The notes beneath the pieces are model-generated. The model was not told the DNA's origin. It saw only the letters and a list, made by a program, of their open reading frames with translations, and ran no database searches. Positions 21,282 through 32,900 of a stretch of 64,000 nt of DNA are shown piece by piece (the first letter of the stretch is position 1; each line of letters opens with the position of its first letter). The position numbers and the translations under genes were made by a program. Source of the stretch: Thelephora terrestris (taxonomy: Eukaryota; Basidiomycota; Agaricomycetes; Thelephorales; Thelephoraceae); the NCBI GenBank assembly GCA_015956445.1, contig WIUZ02000010.1:1426001-1490000 (forward strand). The letters run 5' to 3'.

Positions 21282-24200
21282 ATGACCAAGAAGCCACGCA
21301 TACCTTCGCATCCTCCTCGTACACCCCAACCCACTCCTATCAGAAAACCCCCATCAAATGTTCCGACGAAGGCGGCGCTCGACCCACTAGACGACTCACG
21401 ATATCTCTCCGCTCCTGTTGACATCCTCCGCGACTCCGTCAAGGCCCCTCGTCTCTTCTCTTCGCACGACATTGCTGAGGCTTATTGTACCCTGTCTACG
21501 AGGGCTCACCGTGGTATGGCCACATCAAAGGACGTTTCACAGGTCAACCGCATTTTTGCCGCACTCGAATACGTCAAGGCCCAGGCGTCGATCGTGTGTG
21601 CGGCTATGCAGAGAGATATCCGGCTCGCGTTCGTAGACCCTTTCCTCGAGGTCCAGTCTCGGAATTGTTCCTCTCTTGCGACTGGGGCGCACCCTCCGTC
21701 GAATACCCCTACTGGTGCATCCTTCGTGGAGAGAAAATTGACACTGCATGAAGAGAAAAGGGGCAGAGATCGCTCCCTTGTTTGCACCCGTGCTGTACAG
21801 TTCATCTCGGTTGTCTTCCACGCACAGCCGTTTCAACGAATATTCTCCTGTATGTTCAGTTGCATCTCGTTGAGGTTTTAAGACCCATCACTAATCCAAT
21901 CCCTCGTCTTGCAGCGGAACAACTTTTAATGCTACTGCAAGACATACTCAAGATCACATTCGCGCCAAAGCTTCCCTCTCTGAGCGCATCCAAGATCAGA
22001 CTCCTCTGTCTCTGGACTCTTCAATCACAAGATCTCCCCCAAGAGGTGCTAGCACCCAAGGCCCCCGAAATCTTGAAATCCCTGATGAAATGTCTGGAGA
22101 AAAGTCCTGACACTAATTTTCAGGCCGAGTGTTTGAAGGTGAGGATCGCGCCGAGGACGCATATATCCCAGTTTTCCCACAAGGTTTGTACGTCAGGTCA
22201 CCGCAAAGCTCCTCAATCAACAGCCGGGGGTTTTCGTTCCGCCGTTCAAGGAATTTCTCCCCCTGATCTTGCAACATCTCATCTGTGACAACTCTCCACG
22301 AGTACGGAACCTCGCCACGCAGGTTCTTTGTTCCCTGGCTCACGGCACGATCAACGGCAACATCCCCACTGCTGTTCGCAGGTCTCAGTCAAAGGAGATT
22401 GTAGCTTTCGTCAACGCAAACACCACCAGAACCCCGAGGTCTCTGAACGCCCCCGACGTAAAACTCGGTTCGCTAGCCCAGCGTATTCACGACGCGCTGG
22501 ACAACGTCGAGTTCGAGACCAATCAAAGTTCAAACACGCCCTCATGGGCACTTGTCGTCATGTCTTCCCTTATCGTCCTCTCCGACGCTTCCTTCTTCCT
22601 GCATTCGCGGTGTCTCAAGCTGGTTATCCCGGTGCTGTCTAAAATAGGCGCGTGGAAACGTGGAAAAGGCGTTCAAGAACTCCATCCGGTCGTTTGGAAA
22701 TGCATCGTTTGGGCGTTTGCTCGGTTGCGGGAGGCCGAACGATTGGCTAAGACTGGACGGAGTCAATCGCTGGAGAAAGCGGTGGACATGAACTCCGTCT
22801 TTAGCTTCACTAGGCAGGACCTGAGGAGCGATATAGGAGTCGCGATCATCGCGGCACTTTTGTGGACGCCCGACCATGGGAACTCCACCATCGAAAACGC
22901 GAAGAGGAATGCCAACAGAGCTTGGAAGGAGCGGGTGGTGGAGAATTCAGAGGATGTGGGAAATGCGTTGGGAATCGTGAAGGACATGTTGACGAATCCC
23001 GACCGGCAAGTAAGGGAACTCGGAAGGAAAGCGCTTGTTCGAATGCTGAGTGGAATCGGAGCTTCGACGTCAGCTGGGGACTCTGAAACTTCCGAGGCCC
23101 CCGCGGACGGGTGGTGCAACGCGTTTTTGGCCCCTCAGCTTTTTGACAATTCGATCCTTTCCTCTTCCCAGACTAACCTTTTGACCCGTGCGAGCCAAAT
23201 CGCCGGGGTCGATGTCGGGATTGTGTCACAGCTCTCGGAGAATGATGTTTCGCACCATTGGGACGAGTTGCTCGGTATCTGGGTTGGGTTGGTGTCGCGA
23301 CTTGTGCCTGAGAGGAAAATGCATCTCCCGGTACGGCCTGGTTTCCTCCGAGGGAATTTTGATCAGTGTTGATTCTGACTGTGGAAGTGTGGGTGATCTT
23401 TGTAGGCCGATTTCACGCAGATGTGGCAGGCGTTGCTGCTGAGCCAGACGCAGTTGACGCAGGGCCTGGGGCACCTAACCACCTCGCCTTCGCTCGTGAT
23501 GAAGGTTGCAGACGTCCTCATCAACTTTTTACCTCCCGCGAATTTGCCTCCGAGCAACCCGAGCCCAGTCAAGTCGAGTCTCGGGATGTCCGCTTCTGCT
23601 TCGTCCCCGGTCAAACGGACTCAAGCGGGCCCAGCTGTCGGGTTTATGCTCGTCATGAAGCTTTGGGGCGTCGTGAGGAATGTGCTCGCGAGTTCTTGCC
23701 TTTCGAGTATGGCGGAACGGATATTGGATGCCGTTTTGGCCAAAGAGTACCCGCTCTCTGAAGACGAGAGGCTTCGAGATGCGTGGTCGAGGTTGTGTTC
23801 GGACCTCGTCGTTACATGCTTTGCCCATGCAGTTTCCCTCGTCCTGCGTCCTCCATCTTCGTCGGACAGCGGTGATGACTCCAAGTTAGCAACTGTTGAG
23901 ACGAATACGAGACGGGAAATCTGGAGAGTGATCGCGAGATCTTGGCAAACTGCTGCCACCAGTGTCAGCTGGGAAACTGGGGTGCAGCTTCTCATGTTTT
24001 CGCAACAGTGAGAAAGCTGATCCTTGTCAATGGGAAATCGATTTATGCTTTTCGCAGGGAGTTGGGGATCACTTCTCGAGACGTGGAGCTATGGGATACC
24101 TTGCTCTCGTCTGTATTCAAATCTGCAGAGGCACATGGTGTCACGCGGCTTGAAGTTCTCAATAGGGTTGCGAATGAGATGAGGGGTGAACTGTAAGTCT

Positions 24201-25284
24201 TCAGTGTTTGGCTGAATCTTTCCATGGTTGACTTTAAACGAATAGAACTCCGTCCGCCGTCGTCGGCCTCCTGATCTACGCTGTCATCTCCTACGTAGAA
24301 GTGAGCGAGACGGGCCCGTTCTCGCCTGGGCCATTTATGTTGGCAAACGAGTGGTTGGTCAAGGTGTACCCAGCAGAGGAATCCATGGAGTCCACACGCA
24401 AGGAGGTCGTGCAGAAGTTGTTTCTTTTGCTCGAAAGAACGGTGGCTGCCTCGCCGACGAATCGCTGCTCATCCGTAGTGCTGCTGATGAACGAGGCCTT
24501 GTGTCTTTGGATCAAGGATGAGCGTGAAGCATTGTCAGGTGCGGAGTATAATGAAACTGTAAGGTGCCAAGCGGCCATGACCCCAATATCGCTGGTTTGA
24601 CCGCCCTATCTAGATCATGTCCTGCTATGAGAGCATCCTCGACGTTCTTCACAAATCACCTCCTGATCTGCCTACCCTTCATCTGCTTGCCCCGTTCTTA
24701 GCATCTGCGTTCGTGCGTATCCCTCCGCCTGCACGCGGACCAATCGCATTCAAGAAGTTCTGGGACGACACGTATAAAGGGTCAAATGCATCTTTCGCTG
24801 CTGGAGATGCCCAGAGGTACCCTTCGGAGATTAGGGGGTGCCTTAAGGCGTTCCACGAGGCTTTTGGTGGAGACCCACCGACGGGAATAACTTTTGGGTC
24901 TTCTCAGACGACTACGGTAGGCATCCCCTCGGACCCTCGTGCCTGAGAGAAGTATTGACTATCGTCATTCTGCATTAGCCTTCTACCACCAGGATTGGAC
25001 CTTCTTCACCCTTTTTCCGAGGAGAAATCTCACCCCTATTCAAGGAGCGAATAACAGAAGCGCTTCAGAGCAGCAGTCCCACGACACCCACACCTCCGAC
25101 ACGGATCAGACGTGGGAAGGCGCGGTTTCAGAGAGATGTCCGGGAGTCCTCAGCGGGACCTTCGTCCTCTTCAACTCCGACCCCTCCGTCGTCACCCACT
25201 TCTCGGAACACGCGTGCGGCTGGTGAGGAAAAAGTTTCTTTCGAATTCGGCCCTTGTGCTACCCCGATAGCCATTACACCATAA
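21282..25284 (+). CDS. Rif1-like HEAT-repeat protein (paralogue 1)
   Basis: Large all-helical protein of the Rif1 N-terminal type. The start at 21282 (MTKKPRIPSHPPRTPQPTP..) is preferred; an in-frame ATG exists at 21144. HEAT-like segments include AEQLLMLLQDILKITF, LKVTAKLLNQ..VFVPPFKEFLPLILQHL, SWALVVMSSLIVLSD and HPVVWKCIVWAFARLREAERL. The end of the helical region, YNET|IMSCYESILDVLHKSP..KKFWDDTY, aligns with the same region of the Rif1 gene at 30-34.8 kb, including the phase-0 intron at that point. Introns at about 21848-21914, 22139-22197, 23332-23405, 24009-24059, 24195-24246, 24559-24614 and 24916-24978 all keep the frame. The C-terminal tail is Ser/Thr/Pro-rich and basic and contains KVSF (25231-25242), an RVxF-type PP1-docking candidate, before the stop at 25284. 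By family it would act in telomere, replication-timing or repair control. Confidence 0.75.
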
Positions 25285-27289
25285 CGCCCACGTGTATCAG
25301 GACATTGTGGTTTCCTGTGGGTGTTCCGAATGTATTCATTCGGATATGACGATTATCCTGCTGGGGTCTCGGAAGCGCATGTGAACGTGATCCACATCTC
25401 GAACTGACGTGTGGCTCTCTATCTGTTTGATCATCTTAGATTTGGACGCAACACGATTGATAAAGCGGCAAAAGCTGACCCACCCTTTGCACGAGGCAAC
25501 CATATCGTCCAGGGCCGGAGTCGCTTCTCAACATGTGGGCAAAGCGGGAAGGCGACAAGTTGACGAAAGTCTGCCTCCGCGGAGGAACCGTAAAATCGAT
25601 GACAAACGCAGGTCGGCGATCGGTTCCACTACCAGTACAGATGGAGTAAACGCGGGGAATCCGAAGCGGAGGTTCATGACGAGAACGGGCCCAGAGGTGA
25701 ACTCGAGGGAGGTTTGTGCCAGAATCCCTTTCGTATTTTGTCATGGCGCTGTGTGACTTTGGGCTGAAATTGTGATAGGCACCGGATAGATCTGCGCAAC
25801 GTGGTGGGAACGTGATTGGAGAGGATCTCCGGCGCGATATCCGTACCCACACCAGTACGCTTGATCTATTCTGCGGCCAAACGTGAAGGTCTTGACAATA
25901 GGTGCACAGAGAACAAGGACGATCGTGATATCGGTCATGATCATCCCGGTGGGCGCGACTGCGAAGGTGGCGATGGTGATCGCAATGATGACGTTAACGT
26001 GGGCGGTCCTGGCCCAGAAACAGGTGAGCACATCTCTCGCCTAGTGTTGTGACCATGAGTCCCCCCACGCTCACCCTACGGTGTTTACGTTTTTCGCTCG
26101 GTTTCTCTCTTCCATTCGGTCGGATGGCTGACGTTATGCGCTCGCCCTCTTGATCTGGCCCGACTGCATATATTGTTTACACGCTAGATAGGCCAAAAGC
26201 GGATGGCCATCAAGTACACTCGCGCGGTTTGGGCGTCTTCGAACCGGGGGTTGATGATCCGGCTCTCGCACACGTCTTTGACACGCGTCCACACCCAAGC
26301 TCGATAAATAGTGCTGGACCCGCAAGGCTAGGTGATGGCACTAAGACGGCTTTCAGTGATAACAAGAAGGCAGAGGTCGGAGCCATCCCCGTGGATTCGC
26401 TCCGTACTACCCTCGGTAAGTGATAGATCGTGAATCCGTTGAACACTGAAGACCATCTCTTTGGGTATTTCACCCAACTCACCCTCGTTTTTTCTCTCCT
26501 ACTCTCCATTCCATTCCTTCCCTTAATTGGAATTCCCGATAATCTTGCGCTGACACCGACCGAATTTTTCCATGTAACGTTGTCATCGTTCTTCGCGCTT
26601 GGCATTTCAAAGATCGAGACCCCAATCGGTTATCGAGTGGCTCAAAACCTTACAACCCCTCAAACGATCCGGTGAATTCACAAATGGCTAGAAGCGTTGG
26701 CGGTGTCCGTGTCGGTGACGCCACGGCCGCTAGCGAGAACGAGCGGGCGCTGTTGCTGCGGACCCACCATCGCTCATCATCATCTAGCGTGTTGATGTTG
26801 GAGAACGCGCTGGCGGCGGTGAGGAACGATGCTTCGCAGCTACCTCTGTCTGATCTCGCGCACGCGTCTACGATGATTCGTGATTTGGAGAGCATGCTGC
26901 GCGAGAGGCTGAGTAGAAGCACGGGTGCCGATGATAGTGCGGGAGGATAGTAGGGTTCAAAATTTCCATAGGCGACCGAACGCTGAATGATCGTGGCGGC
27001 GGGGTGACTATTGTCGCGTGTTCAGGGGAGCTAGTACAGAGGGGAGGGTACATACAACATGAGAGAGAGAGAATTAGTGGGAAACAACATGTGGGAAGAA
27101 CAACACGATTTGTAATGTACGAAAGACAACAAGCCGAATGAGACGGTGCATCGTGAGGGCTAATGAGTATAATAAAGGAAAGGTCAGAAAGGGCTCTAGG
27201 ACCGGCTCTCGGTTTGGTAAAGCTCTTGGTGAGAGAACAAATACCTGATGTAACAGGGAAACACACAATTGAGGGAAAAACGCTTGAGT
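25285..27289. other. 2-kb stretch with only weak ORFs
   Basis: Between the convergent ends of paralogue 1 and the methyltransferase. Competing frames on both strands at 25.4-26.0 kb (basic on plus, partly hydrophobic on minus) and at 26.2-26.7 kb show no family motif. Strong donor-like sites occur (for example CTCGGTAAGTGA at about 26411), so a short spliced gene is possible. The best ORF is listed separately. Confidence 0.35.
26684..26950 (+). CDS. Small hypothetical protein or last exon, helical
   Basis: An 88-codon frame starting MARSVGGVRVGDATAASE and ending STGADDSAGG. It has an amphipathic helix-rich middle (VLMLENALAAVRN, DLAHASTMIRDLESMLRERL) that looks more protein-like than its shadows. 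No homology recognised. It could be the final exon of a gene beginning further left. Low confidence. Confidence 0.3.
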   Translation: MARSVGGVRVGDATAASENERALLLRTHHRSSSSSVLMLENALAAVRNDASQLPLSDLAHASTMIRDLESMLRERLSRSTGADDSAGG

Positions 27290-29512
27290 TTACTCGTACA
27301 CATTGCAGCCGTAATCTTCGGAACCGTCGCGGGTAAAGGTGATGATGTGATCTATATTCAGAGTTCAGTAGAGGAAAAAAAGGGGGGGAGGTTGTACGGA
27401 CCGCCTAAAGAACGAAGAGCGAACCCGGCTTCGCAATAACAACTGTCAACGGGGTCAGTTCCACGTCCGGGCACTCAAGAATTGAGCGATGCCTACTAAT
27501 AGTCTGCGGGGAAGAGACAGGAAATTAGCCACAGCGTTCGGTAAACCCGTCGGGGGGAGGGGCGATGCGCTTACAGATCCACTTTCGCTTAAACACCTCG
27601 ATCTCGTATCGGCCATCTTCGCCCGTCATCAAATCGGGGTACTCCTTCCTCAGCGCGGGCTCGATGACGGTCTCGAACTTGTCCAAGAAACTGTTCCTCC
27701 ACTCGCGAAGGGTGCGCGCGTAATGAGGGCCGATGTTCGAAATCGAGTCGACCGTGAGCTGAGAGCGGGCACCGACGCTCATCGAGTTCACGATGAAGCT
27801 GAGGGACGGGATGAACGAGCCGGGGAAGACTGGGTTTATTGTTTCAGCACACGGAACCGACCCAGGAAAGGAAAGGAGGAAACTCACTCTGTGGGCGGTA
27901 GAGATGATGAACAAAAAGGAATGGAAGGTGGTTAGGAGAAGACGTAATGATGGGGGACTGGAAGCATAGATAAACACGGACCCATTTCTGTATAAAATCG
28001 ATATTGTTGCAATAGGCGTCGAAGCCTAGAGAACCACGTGGTCAGCAGGGGGGCGTGAGATATACCAAAAAAGACACTGACGGGCTTCGGGGAGAGTGAT
28101 GCACTGGACGACTCCAACGGCGCTCTGTGGCTTCATCGCCCAGTTCATCTCCTTCCAGAAAGTGTCCATATACTCGCGACCGACGGCTTCCATCATCTCA
28201 ACGCTCACCAGCCGGTCAAAGGTGCCCTTCCAAGACTCGGGCATCGACCGATAATCCATAAGGTGAATCCTGATCCTGTCCTCCATCCCCGCCTTCGTTA
28301 TCCGCTCCATCGCGAGATCTCGTTGGGCGACGGAGAGCGTGAGAGAGTCGATTTGAGTGCCGGGCACGGTTCGGGCGATGGTGATCGCCATCGTTCCCCA
28401 GCCAGACCCGATTTCCAACACCCGGTGGCCAGGTTTGATCTGCGCCTTGGAGATGATGTGTCGGATTTTTCGCATCTGAGCGGTGGTCAGGTCGTCGAAG
28501 ATGTACTCGGGTGGGGAGGAAGTGGGAGAGGACCGGATGGAACCAGCGGTGTCGTCGAATTGAGGGATGGGGTCGTAAGTTTTCCCAGAGGCAGACCAGA
28601 AGCCGTCTTCGAGCTTCACGTCCGGGCTGCTCTTGAGGTCGGCATCTAGTTCGGAGAAAATTGCGCACGAGTAAGTCAAGTCCTCGGACAGGAAACCTAG
28701 CAGTGTGGTGTGGCCCGTGGTCAGGCTTCACTAACGAAATAGGGCATAGTTCCATGCGAACCTTCGAACATGTCATTGCTGATATCATAATGGGCGCTGA
28801 TGTTACTCCTGGAATTGGTCACCGTGTTAAGAAACCGGTAGGACGTGGTGAGACGGGAAGGAATGCTGAGGAGATAAGAGGCTGTGGAGGTCAGGTTGCT
28901 GATCGATTCTTTGTTGTACATGAAGAGCTGGGAAGTCAAGTCAGCACCACCAGACGAGGGTTCTCTGGCGGCGAGGATATATACCTTGAACAGGGAAATC
29001 AAATCGTTACACTCCGCGTCACCGTACATGTAAGCCTCGGCAAACCCGAGGTCGCTCATCATACAGAGCCGTATCCAAAACGTGGGATTGACGACCCTGA
29101 ACTCGGCCGTCAACTCAGGAACCGGGTTCTGTTTATCGGCCGGCGACCCGGGGGCAGGAAAAATGTAGACCCGAGAGTCAGTCACGATCCTCAGCCGTCC
29201 CTTCGTTATCCGGGACATCATGCTATACAACAAACGATCAGCATTCCTGTGAGTCAAGGGGGGGTGGGGCCCTGGGGGGGTCCCTCCAATAACCGCGGAT
29301 CAAGCCGTGGAATCGGCAAGGCCCGATCGGAGATAAAAAAACAATAAAAAAGCAGTGAACACATACAAGACGACAGCGGACTCTGCGAGTTTGGTCAATG
29401 GCGACCATGAAGATTGGAAAACAAATTCTTTGACGCGGTTCAGAACGGTGTCCGCGAGGCCGGATAACGACCAGCGGTGGGTGGAGGGTGTGCTGAGCAA
29501 CTGAGAAGACAT
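27290..29512 (-). CDS. Cyclopropane-fatty-acyl-phospholipid synthase-like SAM methyltransferase
   Basis: Member of the CFA/mycolic-acid cyclopropane synthase family, which transfers a methylene group from SAM to unsaturated acyl chains of membrane lipids. Motifs in order: N-terminal domain FPAPGSPADK, ELTAEFRVVNPTFWIRL, DLGFAEAYMYGD; SNISAHYDISNDMFEG then FLSEDLTYSCAIF; SAM motif I VLEIGSGWGTMAITIA (about 28420-28375); TFDRLVSVEMMEAVG; DFIQKW-I-FPGSFIPSL; NIGPHYARTLREWR; and C-terminal YYYCYCEAGF and HIITFTRDG. Exons: 29512-29367, 29222-28985, 28927-28762, 28696-28082, 28025-27982, 27888 (one base), 27829-27575, 27503-27497 (seven bases), 27442-27402, 27351-27290. They total 1575 nt, exactly 525 codons with the stop. 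The two tiny exons are required to keep the conserved frame. Exon 1 holds a probable hydrophobic N-terminal segment. Confidence 0.9.
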
Positions 29513-29986
29513 GGGGGAACGGGGGGAGGAGGGATGCGAGGATGAGGAACGTTGCCGATGGGTGAGGAGGAGGGCTTCGGGGAGGATCAAGTAGGATGGG
29601 AGGAGGGTCCGGTCGGTATTTAAGCGAACCGAGGTGTGGTGGTGGACCTTCACAACAACACAGTGGAACACACACTTGTGGGACAAATTTTGCCAGGAGG
29701 GGAATAAAAAGCTGGGTCCCACTTCCAAGATGAAACAACAGAGGTGATTTACCCACCGAACTATTCTTGCGACCATCCCAGAAACACAGATCTCGGCGAA
29801 TTTACGTTCCATTTACAAGAAAAACGTTATCCGCGTGAATCTAAACCGCTTTCGTGAGAATTGTGCTTGTTGTGCGAGGGCCAGAGCGAACACATCATCG
29901 CAACATCCGATCCCCCAGTGCGCCAGCAGTCCACATGACAAAAGGGTGAAATATTTATATTACACATAATCCATATACTACGTATA

Positions 29987-32900
29987 TCACGAAATTAACC
30001 CGCCTCGCCCCCCGGCTGCCGCCCGTGCTCTCGTCGGCCACCCCATCTTTTTTCTCCTTTCGATCACGTCTTTCGTCGGACTGTTCGGTTCGACCGAATC
30101 GTCGCTACCTCCAACGTCCCCCTCGTCCCATCGCTCCTCGTTCAATCGTCGCACGTTAAGCGCGGGAGACACCAACACTCGAGGCGTGTACCTCCCCAGT
30201 TTTATCGGATCATCGTCCGAAGATAGCTGGACTCTAGTCACACTGGGATCCACCGTAACAATCGAATCATCTGTCGTCCACAACCAATAATCAGTTTCGA
30301 ATTCATTTGTGGGGAGTGGGGGACGCAGCCCTTACCGCTTCCGACCACCGGGAAATCAGCCATAGGGGGCATTGGTTCACCGGATCGGACAGTCCGTATC
30401 TTCTTCCTGGGCGAGACTTCCAGGTCCTCCCTGTTCCTGTGATCATCCACGTTCATCCGCGTGCTTGATCGAGACTTCCTCAGGCTCGTGGCGCTGGTGC
30501 ATGATGTGGGGCGGCCGGTTGGCTGAGAATCAGCCACCTCCTTTAGCGGCGCGCTATGCCTCCTTCGTAGCATCACCTCCTTCACAGTCGGAACTACCAC
30601 CCCCACAAAAACCTCGTTCTTCCTCTTCTTTGATGGTGTGCTAACCACACTGTCGTCGCCTGCCTCCTCCACGAGACCGTCTCTCGCCACGACCGAGCTA
30701 TCTCCAGCCGCGCGAGCCGTCTTAACTGACCTCGATGAATCAATTTTCCGCTTCACGTAACTCGTCGAATCTTCGATCGCCGGCTCCATTTTCCGCTTTC
30801 CCAGCACAGACGCAAACATATCTTGAAGTGGCTTTGGGCTCACATTCTCCTTGTCCGAAACCTTGGGAGTCGGGGACGTGTAGTACGAGGCTGGTAGACC
30901 GTTCCTCCTCCGCCTCTCCGTCAGCGGTGAACGTGGCTCCGAACCCAACACACGCAAAGTCTTCGGTGACGAACACGTTCTCTGGCGGCGGGGTGGAGTA
31001 GAAACGTGGGTGCGACGTTCCTTGCGTGGCGTAGAAGGCGACTCGCAAATAGCAGTTGCGTCCCCAGCACTTGGCTGAATCGTATGTTCGACGATTGTGA
31101 TCCCGGCTGCTTTATCCAATTTAACTTCGCCTCTCGACCATTCGCTAATTGTCTCTTGTGTGTGCTGATCGCGGCGGATATCGTGTTCAATGGCCTCGTG
31201 CTCCTGGTTGGTCGATAATGTGTCATCTCCTTGCCGTGAAGCTTCCAACGCCGCCTTGATAGGAGCCGGCCATCCATCCTCAGGCTCGCTGACGTCAACG
31301 TACGTTGATCCCCAAAACTCGGTGAACGCGTCAACAATCACGCCCGACCGACGTGCCTTGACTTTGAACGGCGCCCCGATTATTGTAGAAAATCGATCGA
31401 TGGTCTCACACTGCCGAGGGAGTCCCTGAATAACGAACAATATGCTTTGGTACGACATCAAAACCTAGAAGGACGAGCGTAAGCTTCAGCGGGCGAAACC
31501 AACAATTAAAACCCACGTCGAATTCATATTCTTCCACGCTGAAAACCGAACCCTCATCCGCGAACCACAGACTTAACCCGTCTTGAATTTGGTCTAGAAC
31601 ATATGGGGCAAGCGAAGCCGAACTTTCTTCCACAACACGTGTCACCGATCGGATAAGCCAGGTCGTGATGATAGTGTCTGGCGTGGCGGAATAAGCGGAT
31701 GTCAAGGTTAGATTCGCGAGCTTTAGGGCAGAGGTCTCATTCAGGCTGGCGGGACCAAGCTTCGAGACGATAAGATCAACGATTCTTGTGGCCGAGGTCC
31801 ACGTCGATCTGTGGTGTTCCAGGACCGTGGCGGCGATTTCCTCGAGAACAAAACCAGGTTCGGCTCCGTTATCCATCGCTTTGTCCAACGTGTACGTGAA
31901 TAGCCGTTCCCAGACCCCGATGTCCTCTCTCGAGAAGGTCCATGGCTCGTTCCCAGCCCTATTGTTCTGGACTGTCAACGATTGCCGATGTGTAAGCCCA
32001 GAGAAACCTTACGTGATAGGAAGCAGAAGGACAGAAATTGCTTCGTCCCAGTCTTCCGCCATGTCCATCCATTTCTCTGCGTAGCGCCTCCACGCCACAC
32101 CCCTCATATGGGACAGCCATCTCTTCACCTTCTTCAGATCGTATTTGAAAATCTTGGTGGCCCCCATAAACGTGGTGACAGAGCCGACGTGGCATCCCAT
32201 CAACAACTCTGCGGACAATCTGCCCCATTGCTCGAGCGCATCTTCGTCGCCCGGTGGACACCCCGGAAGACTGGGGATGAGGGCAGTGTAGTGTTCTTTG
32301 AGGTGGCTCAACATCGGAACGCAGATGCCCTGGAGCAGTTCAAGTGGGAGGACGTCGCGAATAATGCGCCAGAGATGTCTCATCAGGAAGATTCTCAGTG
32401 CGGCATCGGAACGGAGGGGTACGACAGGTTTTGAAATCGGTGATGAGGATGGTGAGGGAAGTCCATCGGCTTCTTCCTTGGGGCTTGGAGCGATTTCTTT
32501 GTCGACCAAGATGTCAAGCAGCAGTCCCGAGAGTTGGTGGATGAATGCATTCGTGTCCGCTTCGAGTTCTATCAGAAGACATTGAGTAAACCACAATCGG
32601 ACACATGGAGGACCTCACCTTCAACCTGCCCGAAACGGATTCTCAGGAGGCGGTCCCAGATATGGAGCACCTCTGACTGGAGCAAAATCAGTGGGCAGTC
32701 AATAGAAATTTGAGCTGGGCATACCGGTGGATCCATATCTCTTTCGATGATAACAGCTCTCAGACCGTCTCTCCATAACGCAACTAATCCCTTGAACACC
32801 GAATCGTACACGAGCTCGCCAGAGTTCAGTGGGCGCACGCTATCCACGGTGACACAATCATCCATTATTGGCTTCACAGCCGCAGAGAGATTTTGGAAAT

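Noticed and set aside
23226-23995. Overlapping ORFs on the minus strand and other frames of the Rif1-like gene
   Set aside because: Shadows of the plus-strand exons, which carry the HEAT-like pattern and in-phase introns.
25741-26031. Hydrophobic minus-strand ORF resembling a membrane protein
   Set aside because: The opposite strand is also partly hydrophobic in one frame because of the local composition. There is no start context, splice partner or family motif.
27888-27957. Alternative 70-nt exon instead of the one-base exon
   Set aside because: It also restores phase, but it would require a 24-nt upstream intron (27981-27958), too short for splicing, and would insert about 23 non-family residues into a conserved core.
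27525-27977. Continuous 150-codon minus-strand frame across the methyltransferase C-terminal region
   Set aside because: It reads through two introns. The part from about 27977 to 27830 has no family similarity and its frame misses the conserved Ile; the spliced model with exact phases explains the conserved motifs.
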